This document shows positions 39,350-51,511 of a DNA stretch of 64,000 nucleotides, piece after piece. The stretch lies in contig JAAVTG010000679.1 of the NCBI GenBank assembly GCA_011947345.1, positions 1 to 64,000 on the forward strand, in the 5' to 3' direction. The position numbers and the translations under genes were made by a program. The stretch's first letter is position 1, and each line of letters opens with the position of its first letter. The DNA is from Phytophthora quininea (taxonomy: Eukaryota; Oomycota; Peronosporomycetes; Peronosporales; Peronosporaceae). Below the pieces are notes generated by a model, which was given only the letters and a program-made list of their open reading frames with translations, made no database searches and was not told where the DNA came from.

Positions 39350-42300
39350 ATGCAGTTGGACGAGTGGAATGAAGTTACTCGCCATGGTGGTGTCGTGCGT
39401 CGTGTCCAAGAGCGTTATCTGCGCGACGATTTGAGCTGTTCGCTGCCGCAGTGTTCGCTCTGCAGCGCTGAGTCCGACACGCCTTTGGCACACGTGTTGG
39501 GACCAACAAAGACTTTGCTGGCGGAATATCCACGCGGTGGGGCGTATCTCGTGCTGGGCATGAAGACGGCACTACTGCAGATGGATGCTCTAGAATGGTC
39601 CGTCACCGAAGGGCACCAAGTGTTTGATGATGTGGTGGTGCTGGAGACGGTGTGGCAGTTCGTCAAGCGACACGATGTCAGCGTCTACCTCCGTCTGCGA
39701 GCTCTATTAACGAGCGCCGACAGACGCTTCGTGGCGTTCGCGAACGAGCATCGTCGAGCGTGCTTTGTGCACAAGCAGCAGCGTTTACCCGTGGGGTATC
39801 TTGGCCAAGACGAAGACGAAGAAGAGCGAGAGTCTGCAACACAGCGCAATGAACGAGCTGTGGCAACAGCGTGGAAATGGTACGCGCAGCATTTACTGGA
39901 ACTGGAGAGAGAGGCAAAGGTGCTATTTGTTGCTCACGACGAAGAAGAGCTAAAGAATGCGGAGAAGTTGGGTGTCACCAACGGAGTGACCATCGCCGAG
40001 TTTCTGAAGCCAGTGGGCAGCGAGTTTCCGGAGCTTGTGAGTTTGTTGTCGACGTCTGGAGCCGAGGAGAAGGTGCTAATGGAAGGAGTGAGCAGCATGG
40101 TGAGGAAGGAGAGCGTGTATCCGGAATATCTAGCCGATGTGGAATTGAAGGCGGGCATTGAAAGCAAGAAGTTCTTTACCGGGATGATTCGCTGCAATAG
40201 GGGCATTGGCTGGATTGCCACGTGATGATTCACGACGCGAACGGCATGAGCATTTCGGTGCTGGTGGAAGTCAGCGAGCGCGTCAACCGTGCGCTTCACG
40301 GAGATTTAGTGGTGATTGAATTGCTGCCCAAGGATCAGTGGAAGAGACCATCAGTTCCATCGGTCGTGGTTGATTCAACTGCTGCAGAGGCTGTCATGGA
40401 CGAGAAGGAAGGGACCAAGACGTTGGAACCCGGTCAAAATGAACCTCCACAAAACGTGAAGCCCACAGGACGTGTTGTGGGTATTCTCCGGCGGAATTGG
40501 CGCAAGTTCTGCGGGTCGCTGGAACCCCCGCGTGATGGAGCGATGTTGTTCAGTTTTGGGAGCAGCTTGGTGGTGCCAATGGACCGTAAGATCCCGAAGG
40601 TAAAGATTCAAACGCATCAACAGAACATTCTCATGGATAAGCGGCTTCTCGTGGTAATTGATTCATGGCCTGCAGACAGCAAGTTTCCCTTGGACATCAT
40701 GTGGACTCGTTGGGAGCAATCGGCGACAAAGAGATAGAGACGAAGGCGTTGCTGGTCAAATACGACATCCCGTGCAATGACTTCACTAACAATGTGATCC
40801 GTTATCTACCACCCGAGGACTGGAAGATCACGGCCGAGAATTCGGCCGGCCGGCGTGATCTGCGCGAGCTGCCCGTTATGAGTATCGATTCTTCCGAATG
40901 CAGAGTGATCGATGATGCCGTTCACGCCCAGTTACTCCCCAATGGTCATTTGGAAGTGGGTGTGCACATTGCCGACGTGACGCATTTCGTGGTGCCAGGA
41001 GTCCGCTTGACAAGGAAGCTGAGCGCCGAGGAACATCTACATATCTCGTCGACCGCCGCTTGGATATGTTGCCGGAGTTGCTGACGATGAGGCTTTTTCG
41101 CTTACGGACGTTGACGACCATTTCGCTTTCAGTCTTTTGTGGGAGATGGAGCTTGTCGGCGAGGCCGAGGTCAAGATCATGGACGGGTCGTTCTGCAAGA
41201 GTCTCATCCGCTCTGTGGCTTCGTTGTCATACCAGCAAGCTCAGGACTTCCTGGTCGACCGTAACGCTGGTGGTGTATATGGCCAAGACACAAAGCCCAA
41301 GACGAAGAAGCTGACTGAGAGCGAGGCGAGTTTCAAGCGCAAACAGCTCCTCGGTAGCGCTATCAAGACACTGAATGTGGTCGCGACACGGCTTCGTGCT
41401 GCACGTGTCGAAGGGTCTCTGATGCTTTCCTCCTCGGACACAGAAGTACATGCGGCGTATGATGCGGTATCGCTGGTGGAGGAGTTGATGGTGCTAGCCA
41501 ACATCACGGTCGCCAAGAAAATCGCGAGCCACTTTCCCACTTGCTCCCTTCTCCGTCGCCAGCCAGCCCCATACGAGCGCCAGTTTGATTTATTCGTTAG
41601 CCAGGCGAAGGCTGTGGGCGCTGATGTGCGCGTGGAAACCTCGAAGCAGCTCCAGGAATCGCTTGCTGCTGCCGATCGCGCGTTGAGTGAAAGAGATGTC
41701 GACGGCAAGTCGAGGCGGGGCCGCAGACAGAAGGCAGCACCGTATTTCGGCAAGACGCTGCGCAGCTCTTTTCGCGCTGCATGGTGTCTGCCAGCTACTT
41801 TTGCTCTGGTGAGGTTGCGCCCGCAGAGTTCCACCACTTCGGTTTGGCTACCCCATCTACACCCACTTCACATCTCCAATTCGTCGCTACGCCGATGTTG
41901 TGGTTCACCGCTTGCTGGCTGCATCTATCGGGGTGTGTCCGCTGCCTGACTGCCTGGAGAGCAAGGCGCTTGTGCAGGAGCTGAGCGAACATTTGAACCG
42001 GCGCCACCAAGCGGCTCAGCGTGCGAGTCGAGCTTCAGTGAAGTTGCATACAATTCTTCACTTCCAGCAGTACCCCACCACCACGGATGCTGTCATCACC
42101 AAGGTCAAGAGCACTGGCGTCGGGGTCTTCCTGCCGCGCTTTGGGATCGATGGCTCGATCAATCTCTGCGGAAAAGACGGTCAGGACGACGACAGTGTGG
42201 TGAAGTTTGACGGCGCCCGCCATTCGCTCACTCTCGTCAAGGACAACCGGACGCTTCAAGTGTTCGACCATGTGCGAGTCAAGGTCTACGTGGCCACGAA

Positions 42301-42456
42301 TGGCAATTACCAGAAGATCGCCATGGACGTGTTGGATGAAGGAGACGAGAGTGGTGGGCCTAAAGTAGCTGCAGCCCAGAGGAAAGCAGAAGCGGAACTG
42401 CGAGCTGCTTGCAAAAATGCTGCAACTGATAGCATCGACTACTTCTCGTACTTAAT
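39350..42456 (+). pseudogene. DIS3/Rrp44-type 3'-5' exoribonuclease, degenerate
   Basis: Homologue of the catalytic exosome subunit: PIN domain near 39480-39720, cold-shock region, RNB domain (LGAIGDKEIETKALL, GHLEVGVHIADVTHFV, TYLVDRRLDMLPELL, then HFTSPIRRYADVVVHRLL) and S1-like end. Both active sites are altered: the PIN start reads LVLGMKT where the family has LVLDTNV, and the RNB motif reads RVIDDA where the family has DIDDA. The frame changes near 40210, 40715, 41045, 41090, 41780 and 41850. The stop codon is lost and the frame runs into the Maf gene. Start: ATG 39350; the preceding open codons begin with TTG. Substitutions at catalytic positions favour real decay or a catalytically dead paralogue. 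Confidence 0.8.
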
Positions 42457-42458
42457 GC

Positions 42459-42474
42459 ATCCATTTGCCATTTT
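42459..42474 (+). promoter_or_regulatory. Inr-like site of the Maf gene
   Basis: TCCATTTGCCATTTTA, close to CATTYYNCAWTTT, just before the Maf ATG and inside the DIS3 tail. Confidence 0.45.
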
Positions 42475-42478
42475 AGCC

Positions 42479-43185
42479 ATGCTTTCGACGCTGTCGTCCC
42501 AGCTGCTCTCTCGCCGCGTGGTGCTGGCGTCCCAGAGCCCCCGGCGCCTCGAACTGCTACGCGATTCCGTACGAAATTTCGTCTACTTTACTACCGGTAC
42601 CTGCTTCTTACGGCGTTGTGCCTCCTTCCAGGGTCTCACTTTCGAGGTCATCCCGTCCACCTTTGAGGAGAATCTACCCAAGTCGCAGTTCCCCACGCCA
42701 GACTTGTACGTGGTGGAGAACGCCAAGCAAAGGCGCTAGAGGTGCTGCAGCGAGTCTCCAAGGCGGATAATGCAGACAGACGCCCGCTGCTGGTGATCGG
42801 CTGCGACACGGTCGTGGTGCATGACGGCGTCATCCTGGAGAAACCCAAGGACGAGGACGACGCCTTCGCCATGCTCTCCAAGCTCTCAGACCGACCCCAC
42901 GAAGTGTTCTCTGGCGTCGCTCTGTTCACTTCGGAGAGAGGAGCGGAGAACCCGCACTTGTTTTATGAGAAGACCAGTCTGGTCTTCGGCCCGCTGGAAC
43001 CGGAAGATATCCGAGCGTACATTGCGACGGGCGAGCCGATGGACAAGGCCGGCGCGTACGGTCTCCAAGGACGCGCTCGCTGCTTTGTGAAGGAGGTTCA
43101 CGGCTGCTCCAACAATGTGATCGGGTTCCCAGTGCAGCGCTTCGGTCAGGAGCTCAAGATACTTGCGGCGACGAGCGAGCTTTAA
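42479..43185 (+). CDS. Maf-family nucleotide pyrophosphatase
   Basis: House-cleaning enzyme that hydrolyses modified or non-canonical nucleoside triphosphates. Exon 1 has VVLASQSPRRLELL (family signature SxSPRRxELL). A 63-nt intron at 42570-42632 (GTACGA ... TTCCAG) contains no stop and is a multiple of three, so it reads through; removing it joins LLRDS to GLTFEVIPSTFEE. After a slip near 42732, where one A appears to be missing, the rest follows: IGCDTVVVHDG, EPMDKAGAYGLQG, and NVIGFPVQRF. The end is a TAA at 43185. Complete apart from the slip; about 215 residues. Confidence 0.85.
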
Positions 43186-43324
43186 AGACAATCAAGAGAT
43201 TGGAGTGAGATTGTGTTGCACCTTGTTTGCTTTCTTCTCTATCGAGTTCTGTACGACTTTTCTGCATCTACTTGCCAACAGCGGTGCACACGCTTTTGCT
43301 TAGCTGCTTCTCCTGTCAAGGGTC

Positions 43325-45000
43325 CTACTTGGTCTTCGCCTTGGGCTTGGGCACTGGCACCATCGAGAACAGAATGTACAGCACGACCGAGGCAATGTGG
43401 CCGGCGAAGTACGTGTTCTTGAGCGACGCCAGCGAGTACTCCCATGACATCGCCTGCACAACGGAGAGACAAACGATTAGCCTCGAATCAATGACGTGTA
43501 GACCACGATAATCGTACCTGGAAGGGCATGACGAAGTAGTGCATGGCCAACAGCGTCACCAGGAAGCTCAACAAGTCGTACACTGTCTTCTTCGTTCCGA
43601 ACGATCCGTCAGCCTCGATGAAGCGCGGGCGAAGACGCTTGTAGGCGAGGCGGTTGACAGCCGTGGCCATCGGAACTGCAAGAGAAGAGCACACATGAAC
43701 GCGTTAGTCTCTCCTAGCGGGGGCAAATACGAGTTCGACACGTACGACTGAGGAAGAAGAGGTAGTAGCCCGGATAGAATCCGTGCCAGAAGGCCGAGAT
43801 GAAGTACGTGGCCATGAGCGAGTTGCCCGTGCGCGTGTACACGTAGCGCTCCAGCCAGTTCTGCGTGCCCTTGTTCCAGGCGCGCGAGGCGGCGCGGATG
43901 CTCTGCGAGAACTCAAAGCCCAGAATGTCCATGTTGCTGACGCCGTTCCAGCCGCGGCTAGAGCCGTCCTCGTTGAAGCCTTCGAAGCCAAAGCCACACA
44001 GCACGGTAGCACCCTCAGCGATCTAAAACACACAGCAAGCACTCGTAAATCGTTTACTCAATACGCTTGACAGTTGATAGCTTACCTTCCAGGCCGAGTA
44101 GTACTTGGTCTTGCAGAAGATAAGCGTGACGTACAGCTCCTTAAGCTGCCAGAGCAGCGGCAGTGCAGCGACCTTAGGGTCGTGCAGATTGGACAGCGGG
44201 AACTTGGGTCCGTAGACTGCGAACGCCGCCATGAGTAGCGACCCGACCAAGAACTTGGAGAAGGCAGCCAACACACTGGACGGCTGCTTGGGCTTCCCGT
44301 TGAAGAGGAACTTCTTGCCGCTCGTCACGTCCAAGTACTCGCGGATCTCGAAGGCCGGGCCGGCCAGGAACGTCGAGAAGCTGTAGACGTATCCGTAGAA
44401 CTCGAGCAGCGACGGGATCTTGTCGATCGCCAGCTTCTGGCGCTCCAAGTACACGCGCTTCTTGCCCGCCGACATGTCCGCGCCCTTCTTCTCGAACGTC
44501 TTGTCCACGACGCCGTCGTAGTAGTTGTAGGCGAAGCTGGTGAGTTTGATCACCAGCAGCATCTGCGGACCGGTAAAGTCCAACGTCCAGCCCATGTAGT
44601 CCACGTAGAGGCGGTAGATGTGGGACGCCGACATGTACAGCATGTTGAACAGGAACACGAGCGTAGGGGCGTGTCTGGCAGGGCCGAAGCGCACCAGCAG
44701 GTACGTGACGAGCGATGAGAGCAGCGAGTGGATCCACCCAGAGCCCAACACGAACTGGGCGATGCAAACGCCCAGCAGCACGTCCATCAGGTGCTTGAGA
44801 CTGGCGGTGGGCAGCAGCTTGTAGACGACCGCCAGCGGGTAGGCCAGGAACAGACACAGCACGTAGCAGAGCTGGTCGCTGGCCAGTCCCAGCGAGGCCG
44901 ACAGCTCGTCCACCTGCGCATGCAGCAACGAGAAGTCCAGCGGCGTCGCCAGCTCGGCGTACGGCTGCAGCAGCTCCACGAGGTGCACCACGCGGTCCAT
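43325..45000 (-). CDS. MBOAT acyltransferase A (lysophospholipid acyltransferase-like)
   Basis: Polytopic membrane O-acyltransferase, probably reacylating lysophospholipids in the ER. Exons: 45000-44086, 44022-43746, 43675-43518, 43453-43325. Introns: 63, 70 and 64 nt, all GT..AG (GTAAGC, GTACGTG and GTACGA donors). The spliced frame is open for 492 codons. The active-site His is in FWHGFYPGYYLFF (near 43770), preceded by WNGVSNMDILGFEF. The protein ends KPKAKTK, a KxKxx dilysine signal for ER retrieval. Start at MDRVVHLVELL; an upstream in-frame ATG at 45093 lies outside the region shared with its neighbour. It is head to head with MBOAT-B. Confidence 0.9.
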
Positions 45001-45746
45001 GGTAGGCAAAGGGGATACTAATTCTGTGGTGAGGATTGGTGGAGAGGCGACATGGCTACATTTGTTTTTGTTGTCACTGCAGCAACTTGGCATACGTCAC
45101 CGTCTCGGTGGTCGAATTGTCCGCTGTTAAACCACCGGCATGCTCCGGCGATCAAGATCAAGATCAGGACGAGCTTCCTTGCCTTGGTGTACTGTAGATC
45201 CATTGCATCTGCAGCGTGTACGTTGGCTGTAGGGAGCGGCGCTCATGACTTGTGCGTGTCGATGGCCGTGGATTGCTGGCAGATTACGCTTCTCCATGGA
45301 GATGTCGCTGTGGGTGGTCTCATGCTTCTCACGCCTTCGCTCGCTGTCTGCTGGCCCCTCGTTGCTGTAGCTCTTGATCGCTTTGCTGTTGTCAATGGCA
45401 AAACTCCGAGAGCTGTCGTCGTGGTACGATGATGTATGTATCCACCTCGATTCAGAGCACCACCAAAACCGTTGCAAAGGTGTTGAAGTGCTCCGTCAAA
45501 ACTTGTCACCGCTTGCTATCGTCTCCATGGCGTCGCGAAGGGGAAAACCCAGAATGGAAGCTCCACGAAGCAGCCGGACTGGCCCACCGTCGTTGGGTGC
45601 GCGTCGCGCGTGGCTCACCGAGAGCAATTTGCAACGCGCGACTCGCCTTCGCGTGATGTCATCTCCGTCCTGTCCCTGCCTTGGGCCCAGCGTCTGCAGC
45701 CTCTCATCCGCTCATTCCCGCTTTCCGCACGAAGCATTTAACGGCA
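45001..45746. promoter_or_regulatory. Divergent intergenic region of the two MBOAT genes
   Basis: No coding sequence supported. GCTCATTCCCGCTTTCC at 45710-45726 is a good Inr for MBOAT-B, 21 nt before its ATG. No equally good Inr is seen for MBOAT-A. Confidence 0.5.
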
Positions 45747-47197
45747 ATGGCGTCTGCCTCCGTGTTGTCCACACTGAGCGAGGTCGCCACGCCGCTGCGG
45801 TTCACGCTGGTCAACGAGCAGCTCGCTCGGCTGTCTGCTCTCGTGGGCGTTCCGGTGGACCAGCTCCGCGTCGTCTCGTGTCTCTTGGCCGTCTACCCGC
45901 TGGCATTCGTGGTGCGCAAACTGCCGTCTGCTGCCGCCAAGCACTGGCTGCACATTGCTGCGGGCGTCAGCATCGCCCAGTTTGTCTACGGCAGCGGGTG
46001 GCTGCACTCGCTCGTGTCGGCGCTGACCACGTACGCTCTGGTGCGGGTGCTGCCGCCCAAGAGCGCTCCGTTCGTGGTGTTCGCCGCCAACATGCTGTTC
46101 GTTGCGGCCCTGCACATCCACCGCATGCGGGTCAACTACATGGGCTGGAGTATGGACTCGACGGCGTCTCAGATGCTGCTGCTCATCAAGTTGACCAGCT
46201 TCGCCTTCAACTACCACGACGGGGTCGTCGTCGAAGCCACGGCCGTCAACGACAACGACTCGGTGCACACCAAGCGGGTCAAGCAATCCCGCAAGCAGTT
46301 ATCCATCCCGCAGCTGCCATCGCTGCTCGAGTTCTTGGGCTTCGTCTACTGCTTCACGACGTTCCTGGCCGGACCGGCCTTCGAGTACAAGGAGTACAGC
46401 GACGCCGTGCATCAGAGCCGCTTGATCGACAAGAACGGCGTTAGGAGATACGTGTCACCGACGCGGTCGGCGCTGTCCAAATTGTGCTTGGGCCTGGCGC
46501 TCATGGTGGTGATGGTGCTGTTCGGGTCGTACGCCGATCTGCGCGCCATTCTGAGCGAGGAGAACCAGCCGCTGCTAGTCAAGTGGGGTCGACTCTTCGT
46601 CGCGCTGTTCCTGACCCGGTCCAAGTACTACGTGGCGTGGAAGCTTGCGGAAGGCGCGACGGTGCTGTCGGGCACGGGCTTTGAAGGATTCGACGAGCAG
46701 GGCAACCCCAAGGGCTGGGACGGCGTCAGCAACGTCGACATTCTGGGCTTCGAGTTCGGCGCCAACGTCCGAGAGATCTCGCGCGCCTGGAATAAGGGCA
46801 CGCAGCTCTGGCTGGAGCGCTACGTGTATTCGCGCACCAACAACTCGCTGTTGGCCACGTACTTGGTGTCGGCGTTGTGGCACGGGTTCTACCCAGGCTA
46901 CTATCTTTTCTTCCTGACGGTGCCGTTGGCCACTGCAGTAAACCGCTTGGCTCGTCGTCATGTGCGTCCGTACGTCGTGGACAGCCCGATCAAGCCGCTC
47001 TACGATTTCGTCGGTATGCTGTGCACGGCGTTGGTGGTGAACTACCTGGCGGTGTCGTTTGTGGTGCTGTCGTGGGAGGACGCGGTGGCGGGCTTCATCT
47101 CGATGCGTTTTGCGGGCCACATTGGCCTCGTGGTCGGCTACTTGCTGCTCACGTTCGTGCCGATCAAAAGACCTCGGAGAGCAAGAAAACCGTGTAA
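45747..47197 (+). CDS. MBOAT acyltransferase B (intronless paralogue)
   Basis: Paralogue of MBOAT-A over its whole length (ATPLRFTLVNEQLARLSALV, SGWLHSLVSAL, NYMGWSMDSTASQMLLLIKL, WDGVSNVDILGFEF, LWHGFYPGYYLFF). None of the three introns of A is present. The ATG at 45747 is chosen because the Inr lies at 45710; the frame is open from 45681. At 47163 a run of four A breaks the frame; with one A more the protein would end in a KKxx dilysine ER signal at the TAA 47195-47197, parallel to A. As read, the frame ends at 47225. Confidence 0.9.
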
Positions 47198-47352
47198 GTC
47201 CGTGTTTACTCGTGCCCGACGATGAGGTGCCCTCCATTTTATCTAAGAACGCAGCATCGAAGCATTTTGACCAGAGAAGGTATTATAATACGACGGGCTT
47301 CATTTGAAGGTGTCTTCCGTGTTTCTCTATGAGGTTGAAGCTTGATGTGGAG

Positions 47353-47684
47353 TTAGCCGGAGTACAATATGTAGCCGGGGTCTTTGTTCTTGAACGAGTT
47401 GTCCTTGGACGCCAAGTACGTGACGCGGCACTCGCCTATCTGAGGAGACCAGACGCCTGTGCTCGAGCAGCGGGTCGACGACGCGCCTTTCAATTGAGTG
47501 CCTTTCATGCACGTAAGCGTGGCTGACGAGCCAATCTTGGTGCTCGTGTACTTGACGGAACCCTGGTACACGGATGGGGCGCACCGCAGTCTGGCGCCGG
47601 AATTGTGTTGGAGCCGCGCAGATTTCCTGCCTCCGCAGCGAAGAGGGTCAGAGCTGTAGCAGTGAGGACGCTAAGCAGGCGCAT
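47353..47684 (-). CDS. Small secreted sushi (CCP) domain protein
   Basis: A signal peptide (MRLLSVLTATALTLFAAEAG) is followed by one complement-control-type domain: Cys in PDCGAP, ATLTC, STRC, the conserved Trp in GVWSP and the last Cys in GEC, giving the two disulfides of the fold. A short C-terminal tail ends in YILYSG. A slip in the C run near 47578 divides leader and domain; it looks like a missing C. An Inr-like CATTCAAATTTCT lies about 15-28 nt before the ATG. Extracellular binding role inferred. Confidence 0.75.
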
Positions 47685-47894
47685 TTGTGGTGGTTGAAGA
47701 GAAATTTGAATGTGCGGCGATCGAAGTCGAAGGAGTTGGGAGAGCTTCCAGCACAGACCCACAGGCAGAAATGATTTCGTCTCGAGCATCTTATGTAAGA
47801 AGCTAAGCAGATGAGAACATATTTTTGACGAAGGCGAGGTGTTTAGAAAAAGTGTTTGTGGAGGACTGCAACCGAACGGAGCTTATCTCGATTT

Positions 47895-50800
47895 CTATGC
47901 TTGTGCTTCGGACGGAGTGAACATGATGCTGTGACTGAATTGGAGGTCTTTGGCTGACTCTGGTGGGGAGGCAGAGCGACGTCGAGCACGGAAGATGGCG
48001 ATGGCCACGATCACGATGCTACCAACTGCGATCGCGATCGCGCAGACTGCTGCTGCAGAAATGTCCACTACGGCCACGACAGACGCAGAGCTCAGGCCCG
48101 ATTTCAATGATATTTGCTGCTGGGACTTCTGACTTTGCTTGGACAGTGAGGAAGGACATGGTGTCGGAGGGGATTGTACTACAGCGTTTGACGTCGCAAT
48201 TGGCGTAGCTTGGGTTGGGGTCGGCGGTGTAGTAGCAATGGTCGCGGCAGGTGCCGTAGTCGATGGGCACGGTGTCGGAGTGGCAATTAGCGTGGCTTCG
48301 GTTGGAGTCTGCATTGTAGCAGCAACGGTCGTCGTTGGCAATTCCGTAGGCATAGTTGTCGCCGGCGATGTAGTTTCTCCCCCAAGCTCGCTGCCTCGAT
48401 CTCTTCTTGGAGTTGGGCGGGCATGGTCTCGGTCGCCGTTGGGGACGATGTTTCAATGTTGACCGCCGACAAGTCCGTGTTGAATGGCGTCGCTGTCGGG
48501 GTGGGAATGGGCTCCAAGGAACCGTCAATTGATGCCGAATCAGAACTAGCTCCACTCGGCACCGGTGGCGTCGGAGTAGTAGTGAAGGAGGGTGTTGCGG
48601 TTGGAGTTGGCTCGACCACAACGTCGCTGGAGCTTGATGAAGCCGATCTCGCTGCAGATGGCACCGGCGTTGCAGTCGGAGAATCAGTAGCGAATGGTAT
48701 TGCTGTCGGTGTAGCGCCAACGGAGCTTGACGAAACGGAGCTCTCCTGGATTGGAACCGGAGTTTCTGTTGCCGTCGGAGTCGGCTCAACACTAATATGC
48801 GGTAAAGAAGTGTCTGCAAACGACGACGGCGGCGGAGAGTTGATGGCAACAGGAGTTGTAGTTGGTGTGGGTTCCACGATTTCACCGATTGAACCGGATG
48901 CAGTAGAACTCGAGGATGTTGACATCGATGCATCGGTGGATGGCGGTGCCGATGGAGCAGGTTCTACGACAGTTTCGATCGAACTCGAAGAAGTAGGACT
49001 CTCGGATGGTGGAATTGGAGCAAAACTACGAGGGAGTGTTGCAGTCGGCGTTGGTGCTACAATAGAGCCAATTGAGCCGGAGGAAGTCGAACTCGCAGCA
49101 TACGACGCTGGTGCTGGACTCGGGGCATTGCTGGAGGCCATTTCTGTTGGGTTTGGTACTACAACAACATGGATTGGGCTCGATGAACGGGAGCTCTCAC
49201 CATTTGGCGTCGGAACTGAAGTTGGGATGTTGTCGGTGGGCGTTGCCGTCGGCGCGGGCACTACGACGATGCTGACAGGTCCTGTTGGATTGGAGTCTCC
49301 TCCAGTCGAGGCTGGTGTTGAAGACGGGGTGTTATCGCTGGGTGTAGCAGTTGGGGTGGGAGCTGCGACTGAGCCTGACGTGCTAGCTCCCTAATTGACC
49401 ACGGCGGCGAATCGTGAGAGTGCGATTCCGAACTGAGTAGTGTTGCTGTCGGAGTGGGTTCGACGATGACCTCGGGTGGCCCTGATAAATTCAAGTTGTC
49501 AGAAGCTGGTGTCGGCGATGTACTTGGCACTACCGTTGAAATTGGAGAAGTCTCTACAATTGAGCTCGACGATCCAGACATCGATCCAAACACTGCCGGG
49601 GATGGACTTGGAGGACCGTCGCCGGAGTTTGATTCCGAATTGAGCGACGTTGCTGTCGAGGTCATCTCTCCAGTCGGGCCTGACAAGTTGGGAATCTCAC
49701 CAGGCTGTGCTGCAGTCGCAACAGGAGAAGCTGTGTTAGTATTGGCAGGAGAATTTAGCGTTGCAGTTTGTGTTGGCGTTGATGTGGACACTGAGCCATC
49801 AAACGGAAGTGATCCTTTAGAACCTTGGGCAATCGGTGTTGCTGTTGTTTCTGCAGGTTGCGAAGGCGCAATTTCATCAAGAATTGGGGCAGGCGTGACG
49901 TTTTCAGTCGGTGGCAACGTCTTGCTATTCGCTGGTGCTGCGCTTGGTGGAACCGAGGTGTCCTGTTCGCTTGAGTTTGGTGTCGCCATCGGAGATGAAG
50001 TCTTAGTAACCTCAGGAGCGAGAGGGTAATTTTGCACGGCAGGAGAATTCGTCGCTGGAGTTTCACTTGGTCCAGCTACGGTGCCTGTCGGGGTTAAGGT
50101 CGGTGCATCAAGTGAGCTCTCCGTTATTGGGGCTGAAGTCGTGAGTGGGGCTTCCTCAGGTGTTCTTGGTTCAGACTCCGATGGAGATTGTGCTGTGGTA
50201 GCTGGTTCCTCAATTGGTTCTTGAGATACGACTTCACTTGCTGCAGGTGTCTCGGTGGCGGACGGAATTGAGCTCATTGGCTCCGTCGTTACCTGGGATG
50301 TCGATGTCGTCGCAGTTGGAGAAGTTTCCTCCTGAATTTGTGTCGATGGCGATACAGTCGCTTGGGCTGGTGTTGTCGTTAAACTCTGAGTTGGCTCCAC
50401 GTTCGGCATTAATTCCTCTGGGATCGAAGTCACCGAGCTATCACCTGCAGTCTTGGTTGTTTCCGTTGGGTATTGCATTGGAGAATTAGTCGCGACTGTC
50501 GTCCTGCAGTTGCCGAGGTCCTTCACCGCAGTTTTAGCAAACCATGCGGGGTCTGTGGCTTCCCCACAAGCCACATCAAAGGGGTCGTTGTTCGATTCGC
50601 TGTCACTTTTAAATTCCCACGTTGGGCAGTTGTGAGGCACCGACGCTGATTCCGGTGTAGCTGCAGCCTGCTCAACTGAGCATTGTGTCGACGGAAAGGT
50701 GCATCCCCACGTGTTTCGGTCACTGAAGTAAACGCACTGTGCGTCCTCTCTGGCGACGCATTTCCCATCGCCAAAGCTGGCCAGATACGGATAACACTCG

Positions 50801-51000
50801 GCCAGCGCTTCATCGCCAACACGAGGACACTCGACGCCCGACGGTGTATCATCACCACCTGAACAAACAACACCACGGTCTGCAGGAAGGCTAAACGTTG
50901 CATCCTGACACACGCTGACGGCGACCCAGTCTTCAGCTGCGACCTGCAACGCCAAGAACGTGGGCCCGCACGTCGCGAGAAATTGACGCCAACTCAACAT
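47895..51000 (-). CDS. Mucin-like type I membrane protein with Cys-rich head
   Basis: Signal peptide (MLSWRQFLATCGPTFLALQ), then about 150 residues with about a dozen cysteines (CYPYLASFGDGKC, CTFPSTQC). Then follow some 700 residues of Ser/Thr/Pro-rich stalk, a membrane helix (VCAIAIAVGSIVIVAIAIF near 48020), RARRR and a short cytoplasmic tail ending SEAQA. The second half of the stalk is a degenerate repeat, with units of 25-35 residues each containing VEPTPTAT or a variant. Frame slips near 49390 and 48375 divide it into three ORFs. Probably a heavily O-glycosylated cell-wall or cell-surface protein; no enzyme domain seen. Confidence 0.75.
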
Positions 51001-51511
51001 GCCGCTCACAACGAAGTACTCTGGACCAGAGTGAAGTTTCTGCCAAAGAACTGAAGGAGCTGACAGTCTCCAAAGCTACTTTGAGAAATGGGACCAAGCG
51101 ACGAATGACTTGCCAGGAGCGAACATCCAACGGACCATCAGTGCGTTGAAACGGGTGTGGTGTGCTTTCAAACGAACACCAAGCAGAATTTTATGCTGAT
51201 GCTCGTGAAACGACGCGCTGGCGTGTGAAGCACGCGCCTTGAGGTCAGCAAAGACTGTTGTCGGCGGAATTTTTCCGCTCGACTGCGGTGTGAATCGGCC
51301 TCTGTGAGAAAACAAGAAGTGGTGCTGCCTGTCGTTAGAGATCGCGTGCGTGGTCTGAGCGAAGGCAACCAAAGCAGACATGCAAGAGAGTGCTGACGTA
51401 TGCGTTCATTGTGGTTACTGCACTTTTTCCATCCATAGTTGACAAGATGTTTGGCCCACTTGGTTCCATGTCCTCATTCCTTGCTTGGGATCGCCTCCTC
51501 TTGTACGTATG

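Noticed and set aside
42570..42632. Reading the Maf intron as coding
   Set aside because: Although it is open and a multiple of three, it has GTACGA and TTCCAG borders and interrupts the conserved Maf N-terminal block; removal restores the family sequence.
45374..46444. 356-codon plus-strand ORF
   Set aside because: Starts in the intergenic region and then runs in a wrong frame through MBOAT-B; Arg/Ala/His-rich without motifs.
48423..49394. 323-codon plus-strand ORF with Val/Gly repeats
   Set aside because: Mirror of the repetitive Thr/Pro stalk of the mucin-like gene on the other strand.
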